Below are positions 1-9,100 of a stretch of 64,000 nt of DNA, one piece after another. Under the pieces are notes generated by a model. It searched no databases and had not been told where the DNA came from. It was given only the letters and a program-made list of their open reading frames with translations. Location: assembly GCA_009720755.1 (NCBI GenBank), contig WNKV01000003.1:310001-374000 (forward strand), given 5' to 3'. Within the stretch, counting starts at the first letter, position 1, and each line of letters opens with the position of its first letter. The DNA is from Rhodoplanes serenus (lineage in GTDB: Bacteria; Pseudomonadota; Alphaproteobacteria; Rhizobiales; Xanthobacteraceae). Made by a program: the position numbers and the translations under genes.

Positions 1-178
1 AGCTCGCCATCCAGCTTGCCCCACCGCTCGCCCCAGAGACCATCCCGCCCTCGTGCGCAGGGCCGTCCCGCGGCCCGGAATATCCCCCGGAGACAAGCGC
101 CGGAATGGTGTCCAAAGTGTGGATTTCCAGTCGTTTTCGGCCGTTCGGACGGCGTCTCGCGGGGTCCGCGGGCGGCCG

Positions 179-817
179 TCAGGGGGCGTCCGGCTGCACC
201 TCCGGGCGGGCCTGCGCGAAGGCCGGCAGGGCCAGGCAGGCGGCCTCGGCCGCGAGGATCTTCGGGAAGCGGTCGAGCGCCATGTCGATCCGCCGGGCGT
301 TGGCGAGCTGCGGGACGAGGCAGACGTCGGCGAGCGTGACGGCATCGCCGAACGCATAGGGGCCGGGCGTGATCAGCCGCTCGATGGCCTCGAAGCCCGC
401 GCCGATCCAGTTCGCCACCCAGGCGTCGATGGCGGCCTGGTCATGCCCCAGCGTGCGGGCGAGATAGCGTTGTGGCCCGGTGTTGTTGAGCGGGTGAATG
501 TCGGTGGCGATGATCAGGGCGACAGCGCGCACCCGGGCGCGGGTGAGGGGATCGGCCGGCTGAAGCGGCGGCTCCGGCCATGTCTCGTCGAGATAGTCGA
601 TGATGGCGAGGGACTGGAGCAGCACGTCGCCGCTGTCGAGCTCCAGCACCGGCACCCGCATCTGTGGATTGACGGCCCGGAACGCCTCGCCGAACTGCTC
701 GCCGCCGCCCTTGGCGCGCAGGTCGATGGGGACGGTCTCGTAGGCGAGCCCCTTGAGGTTCAGGGCGATGCGGACCCGGAAGGCGGCGGACGAGCGATAA
801 TAGGAATACAGCTTCAC
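179..817 (-). CDS. maiA: Maleylacetoacetate isomerase (zeta-class GST)
   Basis: Glutathione-dependent cis-trans isomerisation of maleylacetoacetate to fumarylacetoacetate in the tyrosine/homogentisate pathway; cytosolic. The 212-residue protein opens with KLYSYYRSSAAFRVRIALN, the typical N-terminal thioredoxin-fold segment of zeta-class GSTs with the SS catalytic pair. It continues through an all-alpha C-terminal domain and ends in the family-typical PAFAQARPEVQPDAP. I start at a GTG (815-817) because the family begins exactly there; the frame stays open upstream to 1003, but that extension is Arg/Pro-rich and unlike the family. No other homogentisate-pathway gene is in the window, so the gene stands alone. 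A generic GST is the only real alternative. Confidence 0.9.
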   Translation of the reverse strand: MKLYSYYRSSAAFRVRIALNLKGLAYETVPIDLRAKGGGEQFGEAFRAVNPQMRVPVLELDSGDVLLQSLAIIDYLDETWPEPPLQPADPLTRARVRAVALIIATDIHPLNNTGPQRYLARTLGHDQAAIDAWVANWIGAGFEAIERLITPGPYAFGDAVTLADVCLVPQLANARRIDMALDRFPKILAAEAACLALPAFAQARPEVQPDAP

Positions 818-1036
818 GGTGGCTCCGGCGGGCTGGCACGAGGGCGGGGCTGGGCGAGGCGGGGCGACCCGGACGCCCGGGCCGGGTGATGCCGGGCGCC
901 GCGATTCGCCGGCGGCGGTCTGTCGGCGAGGATTGCTCGCCGGCCTCGGGCCGGCAAGCCGGACGCGCGCCCCTCGGTCATTGTCATGGCTGGGCCGGCG
1001 CATCGCGCCGCGACCCGGCCGTCCATCTCGGCATCC

Positions 1037-1126
1037 TGTAGCCCGGGTTGAGCGCAGCGAAACCCGGGGTCCGGCGGTGGTAGGAGCAGGAAGGCCCGGA
1101 TTTCGCTCCGCTCAATCCAGGCTACG
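1037..1126. repeat. Intergenic inverted-repeat element
   Basis: The left arm (TGTAGCCCGGGTTGAGCGCA, continuing with GCGAAACCCGGG) and the right arm (CCCGGATTTCGCTCCGCTCA, continuing with ATCCAGGCTACGA) are imperfect reverse complements around a short centre. The element lies between two minus-strand genes. I recall very similar GTAGCCCGGGTTGAGCG repeats scattered through Bradyrhizobium-like genomes; copy number here is not visible. Transcribed, it would fold into one long stem, so it may also end transcription of the upstream small gene. Confidence 0.7.
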
Positions 1127-1189
1127 AGAAAGCCGGACTACGAAGAAGCTGGTCCACGTCTGCTCGTCATGGCCGGACGGCGCCTCGGC

Positions 1190-1498
1190 TCAGCGGCTGC
1201 ACTCGATGGCGACGAAGTCGTCGCAGGCGGCGCCGCGGCAGCCGCTGGCGCGGACCGGGACGGTGCCGGTGATCTCGTCGCGGTCGACCTTGCGGAACGA
1301 CACGGCGTGCTTGAAATCGTGCTGCCGGCACAGCGCGGTCGCCATGGCGGTGCCGCAGCGGTCGCCGCTGGCGAGACAGCGATCGATGCCATAGGCGTCG
1401 GCGTTGCTGTTCAGGATGAACACCCGCTTCTCGGCCTGGGCCGGGGCGAGGCCGGCGACCAGGGTCGCCAGGAACGTGACCAGGGCGAGGGCGCGCAT
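1190..1498 (-). CDS. Small secreted cysteine-containing protein
   Basis: A 102-residue protein with an evident Sec signal peptide (MRALALVTFLATLVAGLAPAQA, cut after AQA), so it is probably periplasmic. The mature part is about 80 residues and carries six cysteines (RCLASGDRCG, LCRQ, SGCRGAAC, IEC), consistent with disulfide bonding. No recognised domain. The start at 1496-1498 puts the signal peptide at the N-terminus; a start 11 codons upstream adds only a polar tail. Function unknown. Similar short signal-peptide proteins are, as far as I recall, common in Hyphomicrobiales. Confidence 0.7.
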   Translation of the reverse strand: MRALALVTFLATLVAGLAPAQAEKRVFILNSNADAYGIDRCLASGDRCGTAMATALCRQHDFKHAVSFRKVDRDEITGTVPVRASGCRGAACDDFVAIECSR

Positions 1499-1956
1499 CG
1501 GCGTGCTCGATCGGTGAGAGGGCGACGGCACTGCGGCCGGGCGCCAGCGGCGCCGCGAGCCAATTCCGACAATGCGGCCACATCCGTTAAGGCGGCGTTA
1601 ACTGCCCGATTCGGCGGCTCCGTGCACGGGAACTCTTGACGGGCCGCCGCGGCTCGACCATGGTGCGCGCCCATGAACGGCCACCACGCCCAGATCGGCA
1701 TTTGCCGGGGGATTATTCGCTAGCGGCTCCCGCTGGCTACGGCCGTCTTGTCTTCATTTGTCGACAAACAGACGCCGGGCCAGCAGGCCGCGGGCATGAT
1801 TCGGCTCGTGACGAGCAGCCGCTGCGGCGCCGGCTCGTCCCGGACCGGGTGTTCGGCCGGACTCGCATGACGCGGGCCCGCTTCGGCGGACGCGCGACCC
1901 GATGTCGACGGCGAACCCTCGCGCCGCCGGAGCACGCACGAAGGGGACGGCACGGC
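1499..1956. other. Intergenic region, no gene seen
   Basis: A gap of 458 bp between the divergent small secreted gene and cysS. It must hold both promoters. I see a slightly AT-richer patch around 1700-1770 but no convincing -35/-10 pair, no T-box (not expected in this group) and no conserved small ORF. The last part contains AAGGGG about 10 bases before the cysS ATG. Confidence 0.5.
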
Positions 1957-3303
1957 ATGGACCTCAGGCTCTACGACACGCTCGCGCGCGACAAGCGCCC
2001 GTTCGTCCCGCTCGATCCGCGCCGCGTGCGCATGTATGTGTGCGGGCCGACCGTCTACGACTTCGCCCATATCGGCAATGCCCGGCCGGTCATCGTGTTC
2101 GACGTGCTGTTTCGCCTGCTGCGACACGTCTACGGGGCCGAGCACGTCACCTATGTGCGCAACATCACCGACGTCGACGACAAGATCAACGCGCGGGCGG
2201 CGGAGCGCGGCGTCTCGATCCGCGACCTGACGGAGCAGACCTACGCGGAGTTCAAGGCCGACGTCGAGGCCCTGGGCTGCCTGCCGCCGACCGTCGAGCC
2301 GCGGGCGACCGAGCACATCGCCGAGATGCGCGCGCTAATCGAGCGGCTGGTCGCCGCCGGCCACGCCTATGTGGCCGAGGACCATGTTCTGTTCAGCGTT
2401 CCGTCGATGCCGGAGTATGGCCGCCTGTCGAAGCGGCCGCTCGACGAGATGATCGCCGGCGCCCGCGTCGACGTCGCCCCCTACAAGCGCGACGCCATGG
2501 ACTTCGTGCTGTGGAAGCCGTCGAAGCCCGGCGAGCCGGCGTGGCCGTCGCCCGCCGGCATCGCGGTCGAGGGGCGGCCAGGCTGGCACATCGAGTGCTC
2601 GGCGATGTCGTGGAAGCATCTCGGCGAGACCTTCGACATCCACGGCGGCGGCATCGATCTCGTGTTTCCGCACCACGAGAACGAGATCGCGCAATCGTGC
2701 TGCGCCTTCGGCACGCCCGTGATGGCGGCGACCTGGATGCACAACGGCTTCCTCCAGGTCGAGGGCGAGAAGATGTCGAAGTCGCTGGGCAACTTCGTCA
2801 CCATCCGTGAGGTGCTGAAGGACTGGCCGGGCGACGTCGCGCGGCTCGCCATGCTGTCGACCCACTACCGCCAGCCGATCAACTGGACCCTGAAGGGGCT
2901 GGAGGAGGCCCACAAGGCGCTCGCCTCGTTCTTCGACGCGGCCTCCGCCGATGCCGAGCCGCGGCCCGCCCCCGCCGTGCTGGAGGCGCTCGCCGACGAC
3001 CTCAACACCCCGATGGCGATCGCCGCCATGCACGGGCTGAAGAACGCCGCCGGCCGCAAGGCGCTCGCCGGCACGCTTGCCTTCCTCGGCTTCCGGGCCG
3101 AGGCGCTCGCCGCCTGGCAGGCTGCGCATGCGCCGGCGCCGCCGATCCCGGCCGCCGAGATCGACGCCAAGGTGGCGGCCCGTGTGGCCGCCCGCCAGGC
3201 CAAGAACTGGGCCGAGTCCGATCGCATCCGCGACGAGCTTCTGGCGCTCGGGATCGTGCTGAAGGATTCCAAGGACGGCACCACCTGGGAGGTGGCTCGA
3301 TGA
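1957..3303 (+). CDS. cysS: Cysteinyl-tRNA synthetase
   Basis: Charges tRNA-Cys with cysteine using ATP; cytosolic class I synthetase. The 448-residue product has the zinc-ligand Cys29 in [10 protein letters not shown], the HIGN form of the HIGH motif at 38-41, [10 protein letters not shown] and [15 protein letters not shown] (further zinc and substrate region), and KMSKSLGN starting at residue 272. Length matches the family (E. coli 461). The frame is open far upstream, but the ATG at 1957 gives the standard N-terminus and follows AAGGGGACGG. The stop overlaps the start of the DUF559 gene by four bases (ATGA), which starts a translationally coupled run of four genes. Confidence 0.98.
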   Translation: MDLRLYDTLARDKRPFVPLDPRRVRMYVCGPTVYDFAHIGNARPVIVFDVLFRLLRHVYGAEHVTYVRNITDVDDKINARAAERGVSIRDLTEQTYAEFKADVEALGCLPPTVEPRATEHIAEMRALIERLVAAGHAYVAEDHVLFSVPSMPEYGRLSKRPLDEMIAGARVDVAPYKRDAMDFVLWKPSKPGEPAWPSPAGIAVEGRPGWHIECSAMSWKHLGETFDIHGGGIDLVFPHHENEIAQSCCAFGTPVMAATWMHNGFLQVEGEKMSKSLGNFVTIREVLKDWPGDVARLAMLSTHYRQPINWTLKGLEEAHKALASFFDAASADAEPRPAPAVLEALADDLNTPMAIAAMHGLKNAAGRKALAGTLAFLGFRAEALAAWQAAHAPAPPIPAAEIDAKVAARVAARQAKNWAESDRIRDELLALGIVLKDSKDGTTWEVAR

Positions 3304-3686
3304 GCGACGCGCAAGAGCAGGGCATGAGCGAAGGCGCGCGCCGCCTGTGGCGGGCGCTGCGCAGCAAGAAGGTCGGCGGCGCCAAGTTCCGCCGCGACGT
3401 GCCGGTCGGGCCGTACCGGGCCGGCTTCCTGTGCGAGGACGTGCGCCTCGTCGTCGAGGTCGACGACGCGGAGGCGGGCGGTGCGCCGCGCGATCCCGCC
3501 CGTGACCAGTGGTTCTTCGCCAATGGCTACCGGGTGCTGTTGTTCCGCGCCGCCGACATCCTCGCCAACCTGGACGGCGTCGTCTCCATCGTCGAGACCG
3601 AGCTGCGGGCCGCCCCGCGCAACGCCGGTGCCGGCCGGGCACGCCGCACTGGCCCCGTTCCGGGGCCGGCGGAAGGTGGTGCGTGA
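3300..3686 (+). CDS. DUF559 (PD-(D/E)XK-like) protein
   Basis: A 128-residue protein related to the DUF559/Vsr-like endonuclease fold: [20 protein letters not shown], then LVVEVDDAE (acidic centre) and [26 protein letters not shown], the usual C-terminal block of the family. Family members look like small nucleases with unknown targets. The usual Q-H-x-D-x-x-R signature after the acidic strand is altered ([13 protein letters not shown]), so activity is uncertain. It overlaps cysS by 4 bp and shares one base (TGATG) with the following GNAT gene, so it is almost certainly co-translated with them. Confidence 0.8.
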   Translation: MSDAQEQGMSEGARRLWRALRSKKVGGAKFRRDVPVGPYRAGFLCEDVRLVVEVDDAEAGGAPRDPARDQWFFANGYRVLLFRAADILANLDGVVSIVETELRAAPRNAGAGRARRTGPVPGPAEGGA

Positions 3687-4186
3687 TGGCGACGGCTCAT
3701 CCGAGCTTCGCGCTGCGCCCGGTCCTCCCGGCCGACACGCCGCTGCTCGCCGAGATCCTGCGCGAGAGCGTCGCCGAGCTCGCCGCCGAGGACTACAGCG
3801 AGGCCCAGCAGGATGCCTGGGTCACGGCGGTGGACGACGAGGCGGCATTCGCGGCGCGGCTCGCCGCGGCGCTGTCGCTGGTGGTGACCCTCAACGGTGC
3901 GCCGGTCGGTTTCGCCACGCTGGTCGACGACAACACCATCGATCTCCTCTACGTGCATCCCGGCGTCGCCGGCCTCGGGGCCGGCGCCATGCTGTGCGAC
4001 GCGCTGGAGAAGCTCGCCGGGGCGCGCGGCACCAAGATCCTGACGGTCGACGCCAGCGACAACGCCCGCGGCTTCTTCGAGCGGCGCGGCTACGTGGCCC
4101 AGCGCCGCAACACCGTGCTGCGCGGCGACGAGTGGCTCGCCAACACGACGATGACCAAGGCGCTCGCCGGGGCCGGTGGCCGATGA
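3686..4186 (+). CDS. GNAT family N-acetyltransferase
   Basis: Transfers an acetyl group from acetyl-CoA to an unidentified amine. The 166-residue protein has the GNAT layout: N-terminal LRPVLPADTPLLAEILRESV, central strand LLYVHPGVAGLGAGAMLCDALE (acetyl-CoA loop, Q/R-x-x-G-x-G/A variant VAGLGAG), and the C-terminal SDNARGFFERRGYV strand-helix. The ATG at 3686 overlaps the preceding stop (TGATG) and follows GAAGGTGG, so this start is firm. Its own stop overlaps the next small gene (ATGA). Substrate cannot be inferred; RimI-like protein acetylation or small-molecule acetylation are both possible. Confidence 0.88.
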   Translation: MATAHPSFALRPVLPADTPLLAEILRESVAELAAEDYSEAQQDAWVTAVDDEAAFAARLAAALSLVVTLNGAPVGFATLVDDNTIDLLYVHPGVAGLGAGAMLCDALEKLAGARGTKILTVDASDNARGFFERRGYVAQRRNTVLRGDEWLANTTMTKALAGAGGR

Positions 4187-4296
4187 AGCGCCCGGAGACG
4201 CCGTTTCCGCGCCACTGGATCTTCTACATCGTCATCAAGCTGCTGGTGATCGCCGGCGGCACCGCCTTCGTCCTCAAGTACATCGGCTGGTGGTGA
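4183..4296 (+). CDS. 37-residue single-span membrane protein
   Basis: A very short gene. The ATG at 4183 overlaps the GNAT stop (ATGA), and the product has 37 residues: a charged/Pro start (MKRPETPFPRHW), one hydrophobic span (IFYIVIKLLVIAGGTAFVLK), then YIGWW. Two positive residues before the span predict an N-in orientation. No family is recognised. The overlap, the clean membrane profile and the position in a coupled run argue that it is real. Possible roles (inference only) are a small regulator or anchor for a neighbouring product. Confidence 0.7.
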   Translation: MKRPETPFPRHWIFYIVIKLLVIAGGTAFVLKYIGWW

Positions 4297-4353
4297 CGGC
4301 GCCGCCGACCGCTCGCGTTCGTTTCGCCGTTCATTCGCACTCCGGGGCCCGCC

Positions 4354-5949
4354 ATGAAGGACCGCCTGTATCTCTACGACACCACCCTGCGCGACGGCGC
4401 GCAGACCAACGGCGTCGACTTCACCCTCTCCGACAAGCTGGCGATCGCCCACATGCTGGCGGAGATCGGCATCGACTACATCGAAGGCGGCTACCCGGGC
4501 GCCAATCCGCTCGACACCGAGCTGTTCGCGCAGGACCACGGTATCGGCGCGACCTTCACGGCCTTCGGGATGACGCGGCGGCCGGGGCGCTCCGCCGCCA
4601 ACGATCCCGGCATGGCGATGCTACTCGACGCACAGGCCGATGCGATCTGCTTCGTCGCCAAGACGTGGGACTATCACGTCCGCGTCGCGCTGGAGACGAC
4701 CCCGGAGGAGAACCTCGCCTCGATCCGCGACAGCGTCGCCGCCGCCAAGGCACGCGGCCGTGAGGTGCTGGTCGACTGCGAGCACTTCTTCGACGGCTTC
4801 AAGGCCAATCCCGACTTTGCGCTCGCCTGCGCCGAGACGGCATGGCGCGAGGGTGCCCGCTGGGTGGTGCTGTGCGACACCAATGGCGGCACGCTGCCGC
4901 ACGAGGTCGAGCGCATCGTCGGCGAGGTGGTGAAGCGGGTGCCCGGCGCGCATGTCGGCATCCACGCCCATAACGACACCGAGCAGGCGGTCGCCAACTC
5001 GCTCGCCGCCGTGCGGGCCGGCGCGCGCCAGATCCAGGGCACGCTGAACGGCCTCGGCGAGCGCTGCGGCAACGCCAACCTGATGTCGCTGATCCCGACC
5101 CTGAAGCTCAAGCCCGCCTATGCGGACCACCTCGAGATCGGCGTCGACGACGCGGCGCTCGGCCGGCTCACCCGGGTGTCGCGCCGGCTCGACGAGATGC
5201 TCAATCGCGCGCCCAACCGGCACGCCCCGTATGTCGGCGCCAGCGCCTTCGTCACCAAGGCCGGCATCCATGCGTCGGCGATCCTGAAGGACCCGGCCAC
5301 CTACGAGCATGTCGCGCCGGAGTCGGTCGGCAACCGCCGCGATCTCCTGGTCTCGGATCAGGGCGGACGCTCCAACGTGCTCGCCGAGCTGGCCCGCATC
5401 GGCCTCACGGTCGACAAGAACGATCCGCGCATCGGCACCCTGCTCGATGTGGTGAAGGAGCGCCAGGCGATCGGCTATGCCTACGAGTCGGCGCCGGCCT
5501 CCTTCGAGCTCTTGGCCCGCCGCGTGTTCGGCACCGTGCCGGACTATGTCGAGGTGCTGAAGTTCGACGTCAATGTCGAGCACCGCATCAATGCGCTGAA
5601 CAAGCGCGTCACCGCGACCGTCGCGGTGGTGAAGGTGCAGGTCGGTGACGGCGAGCCGCTGATCTCCGCCGCCGAGGGCATCGGCCCGGTGCATGCCCTC
5701 GATCTCGCGCTGCGCAAGGATCTCGGGAAGTACCAGGAGTACATCCAGGGCCTGGAGCTGACCGACTACCGGGTGCGTATCCTCGATGGCGGCACCGGGG
5801 CGGTGACGCGGGTGCTGATCGAGAGCCAGGACGAGACCGGCGCGAGCTGGACCACCGTCGGCGTCTCGCCCAACATCATCGACGCCTCGTTCCAGGCGCT
5901 GATGGACTCGATCGTCTACAAGCTGGTGCGCTCCGGCGCCCCGGCCTGA
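4354..5949 (+). CDS. cimA: Citramalate synthase
   Basis: Condenses pyruvate and acetyl-CoA to (R)-citramalate, giving a threonine-independent route to 2-oxobutyrate and isoleucine. The 531-residue protein has the HMG-CoA-lyase/IPMS TIM barrel (LYDTTLRDGAQTNGVDF at the N-terminus, GIHAHNDTEQAVANS metal-binding HxH region, NGLGERCGNANL) and a C-terminal LeuA-type allosteric/dimerisation domain (about 385-525: YVEVLKFDVNVEHR, AAEGIGPVHALDLALR, DYRVRILDGGTGAVTRVLIE). The length and long spacer fit the CimA subfamily (TIGR00977) better than 2-isopropylmalate synthase. It lies 57 bp after the small membrane gene and probably shares its transcript. Confidence 0.94.
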   Translation: MKDRLYLYDTTLRDGAQTNGVDFTLSDKLAIAHMLAEIGIDYIEGGYPGANPLDTELFAQDHGIGATFTAFGMTRRPGRSAANDPGMAMLLDAQADAICFVAKTWDYHVRVALETTPEENLASIRDSVAAAKARGREVLVDCEHFFDGFKANPDFALACAETAWREGARWVVLCDTNGGTLPHEVERIVGEVVKRVPGAHVGIHAHNDTEQAVANSLAAVRAGARQIQGTLNGLGERCGNANLMSLIPTLKLKPAYADHLEIGVDDAALGRLTRVSRRLDEMLNRAPNRHAPYVGASAFVTKAGIHASAILKDPATYEHVAPESVGNRRDLLVSDQGGRSNVLAELARIGLTVDKNDPRIGTLLDVVKERQAIGYAYESAPASFELLARRVFGTVPDYVEVLKFDVNVEHRINALNKRVTATVAVVKVQVGDGEPLISAAEGIGPVHALDLALRKDLGKYQEYIQGLELTDYRVRILDGGTGAVTRVLIESQDETGASWTTVGVSPNIIDASFQALMDSIVYKLVRSGAPA

Positions 5950-5990
5950 GACATGAGACTAACGGCAGCACTCTCGGACCACATCCTCCG

Positions 5991-6077
5991 TCATGGCCGG
6001 GCTTGTCCCGGCCATCCACGTCTTTGTTGCTGCTCGGCTTAAGGTCGTGGATGCCCGGCACAAGGCCGGGCATGACG
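5991..6077. repeat. Palindromic REP-like element
   Basis: Two 30-base arms (TCATGGCCGGGCTTGTCCCG followed by GCCATCCACG, and the reverse complement of CGTGGATGCCCGGCACAAGG followed by CCGGGCATGA) match at 26 of 30 positions around a 27-base centre. All four differences are G/C exchanges. It lies between the convergent cimA and CheB–CheR kinase genes, where it could act as a two-way terminator. I recall this GCCGGGC…CATCCACG family as abundant in Bradyrhizobium-like genomes. A fragment of the same sequence (CCGTCATGGCCCGGCTCG) recurs near 6147. Confidence 0.8.
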
Positions 6078-6172
6078 AGTCAGCGGCCATCGGTATGAGA
6101 CCGGCGGGACGCGGGCTCCGACCGCTCGCCCGGCGATGTCTCTCCGTCATGGCCCGGCTCGCCCCCGGCTCG

Positions 6173-9100
6173 TCAGGATGCGCGGGCGCTGCGCCGTCCA
6201 CCCCGGCCGCGGCGAACAGGGGCCGAACGTGCCGCGGCCGGGGCGGTGGGCGGGGCGGCGTCGTCGCTCGCTGCCAGGGCGCCCGACGATCGCGCCTCCG
6301 CCCGCGGGGGTTCGCCATTCTGGTGTTCGGCGGCGGGCCGCGTGGCACCGCCGATGCCGCCGTCTCCGTCGGTACCGCTCCCGACGACCGTGCCGTTGGT
6401 GCTGCCGTTGGCGCCGCCGTGGCCGAACGGTGCGCCGTTGCCGGCACCCTCGGCGGCGGGTCCGGGCAGCCGATCGGCCGGCAGCACCCGCTCGGGCGGG
6501 AACCGCATGGTCACCGTGGTGCCCTTGCCGGGCATGCTGTCGATGACGAGGTCACCGTTCAGCGCCTTCATCAGCGCCATGCTGACCGGCAGGCCGAGGC
6601 CGCTGCCCTCCTTCTCGCCGTGGCGCACGAAGCCGGAGACCGCCGGCTCCCCGCCGATCCGCGCGATGGTCTTGGGCTCGATGCCGATGCCGTGGTCCGC
6701 CACCTCGATCACGACACCGCCGCTCGCGGGCGTGCGCACCGTGACCCGCACCTTGCCGCCGGGATGCGAGAACTTGACCGCGTTGGACAGCAGGTTGAGC
6801 AGCACCTGGCGGACCCGCAGCTCGTCGGCATGCAGGCACACCGGCCCGGCCTCGAACTCGAACACCACCACGACGCCGGCCTTGGCGGCCATCGGGCCGA
6901 CGAAGCTGACGGCTCCCGACACCAGCCGCACCAGGTCGAGCGGGCCTTCGTGCAGGCGCAGCACGCCGGCCTCGACCTTGGCGATGTCGAACACGTCGTT
7001 GATCAGCCCCAGCAGGTGGACACCCGAGCTGTGGATGTCCTGCACGTAGGAGAGATAGCGCTCGTGCGGCAGCCGGCCGTGGATCTCGGCCAGGATGGCG
7101 TCCGAGAAGCCGACGATGGCGTTGAGCGGCGTGCGCAGCTCATGGCTCATGCGGGTCAGGAAGTCGGTCTTGGCGCGGTTCGCCTGCTCGGCCGCCTTCT
7201 TGGCGCCGGCGAGTGATTCGCGCGCCTCGTGCAGCTCGGTCACCTCGCGCAGCGAGGCCGCCCGATAGGTGTCGGTCCCCAGCGCGAAGCGGCTCAGCAC
7301 GGTGTCGAAGTGGCTGGTCCGGCCGTGGCGGGTGAGGGCGATCTCGAACCGCGTCGGCCGCTCGTCTCCCGGCGCGCCGCGCAGATGGTCGACCAGCGGC
7401 CCGACATTGGCGTCGTCGACCAGGAACAGGCCGGCCGCCGGACGGCCCACGACGCTGCCCTCCGGCACCCCAAGCAACGTGCAGGCGGCCGAGTTGCAGA
7501 CATGCACCAGGCCCTCGCGATCGGCGATGACAATGCCGTCGGTCGATGTCTCGATCAGGATGCGGGCGCGCCGGCCCTGCTCGTCGGCGACGCGCTGCGC
7601 GGTGCGCAGATCGGTGATGTCCGACAGCGTCAGGATGGCGCCGCCGATCCGCCGGTCGATCCGGTGGGCCGACACCTGCATCAGGTACAGCCGGTCGTGG
7701 ATCTGGAGCTCCTCGGCGTGGGTCGATCCCGAGGCAAGCACCGCCTCGATGGCGGGTCCCACCTCGGCGATGCCGATCTGGCTGGTGACGTCGAGCAAAT
7801 GAGGGCGGCCGATGTCGTGGCCGAGACGCAGGATGCGAGCCGCCTTCTGGTTGGCGCGAATGATGTGGAAGGTCGGGTCGATCAGCACGATCGCCTCGGC
7901 CGAGCTGGCCATGATGCCTTCCAGCTCGCTGTTCGCCTCGGCGAGATCGCCGGTCTTCACCGACAACTCGTCGTTGACGGTGGTCAGCTCCTCGTTGGTC
8001 GCCTGAAGCTCCTCGTTGGCGGTCTCCAGCTCCTCGTTGGAGGCCTGCAGCTCCTCGTTGGACGCCTGGAGCTCCTCGTTGGTCGATTGCAGCTCCTCGT
8101 TCGAGGTCTCCAGCTCCTCGACGACGGTCTGCAAGTTCTCCTTGGTGGCCTTCAGCTCCTGCTCGAGCGCGGCGATCTGCTGGCTGCTGGCCTCGTCCGC
8201 ATCGCTCGCCGTGGTGGCGGCGAGGGGGGTCACCGGCTCGCACTCCTCGAAGCACACGAGAAAGAGCCGCTCGTCCGCCCGCGCCCGGTCGACCGCGTGG
8301 ACCGAGACGCGCACGCCGCGCCCGCCCTGCGGATCGGCGTGCACCTGGCCACGATGCGAGCCCTGGTCGCGCTGGCAGCGGTGCAGCAGCACGCGCAGCT
8401 CGCTGCGCAGCGACGGGTCGACGATGTTGGCGAGGTTGAGATCGACCTTGCCGCTGCCGCGGCCGAGGTGAACGAAGCGGCTGACGTCGCCGTAGAAGTG
8501 CAGCGGCTCGCCGTCGTTCGACACCAGGATGCTGGGCGGGCCGAAGCGCTCGACCAGAAGGTCGCGGCCGACGCGGCCGAGATCCTCCTCGGGCGGTTCG
8601 GCCGGGCGGCGCACCGGGGCGCCGAGATCCGGGGTGGTCGGCAGGATGCCCTCGGCCTTGGGCACGTAGTAGGGGCGGATCGAGATGTTGCGGCGGCGGA
8701 ACAGCTTGTGGCGGGCGTCCACCGCCGTGAACAGAGCCTTGCAGTTGCCGAGCGATTCCGACTTGCCGAGGAACAGGTGGCCGCCGGGCCGCAGGGCGTA
8801 GTGGAACAGCTTGAAGATGTGGTCCTGCAACGCCGGCTTGAAGTAGATCAACAGGTTGCGGCAGCTGATCAGGTCCATGTTCTTGAACGGCGGGTCCTGC
8901 ACCACGTCGTGGCGCGAGAACACCACCATGTCGCGGACCGTCTTGTCGATGCGGAACAGCCGGCCGTTGCTGGAGAAGTGGTTTTGCAGCGTGGCGCTGC
9001 CGAGGCTGACGAGGCTGCTCTCGGCATATTCGCCGCGGCGGGCGTGGTTGGTCGCGGCGGCGTCGATGTCGGTGCCGAAGATCTGCACCCGCAGGGCGCC

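Noticed and set aside
1-178. Possible start of a minus-strand gene reading off the left edge (ATG at 41-43, with GAGGGCGGG before it)
   Set aside because: Only 14 codons are inside the window and they show no recognisable sequence, so it cannot be supported.
1499-1956. Possible riboswitch or T-box before cysS
   Set aside because: No T-box features, no recognisable riboswitch core, and T-box control is not expected in alphaproteobacteria.
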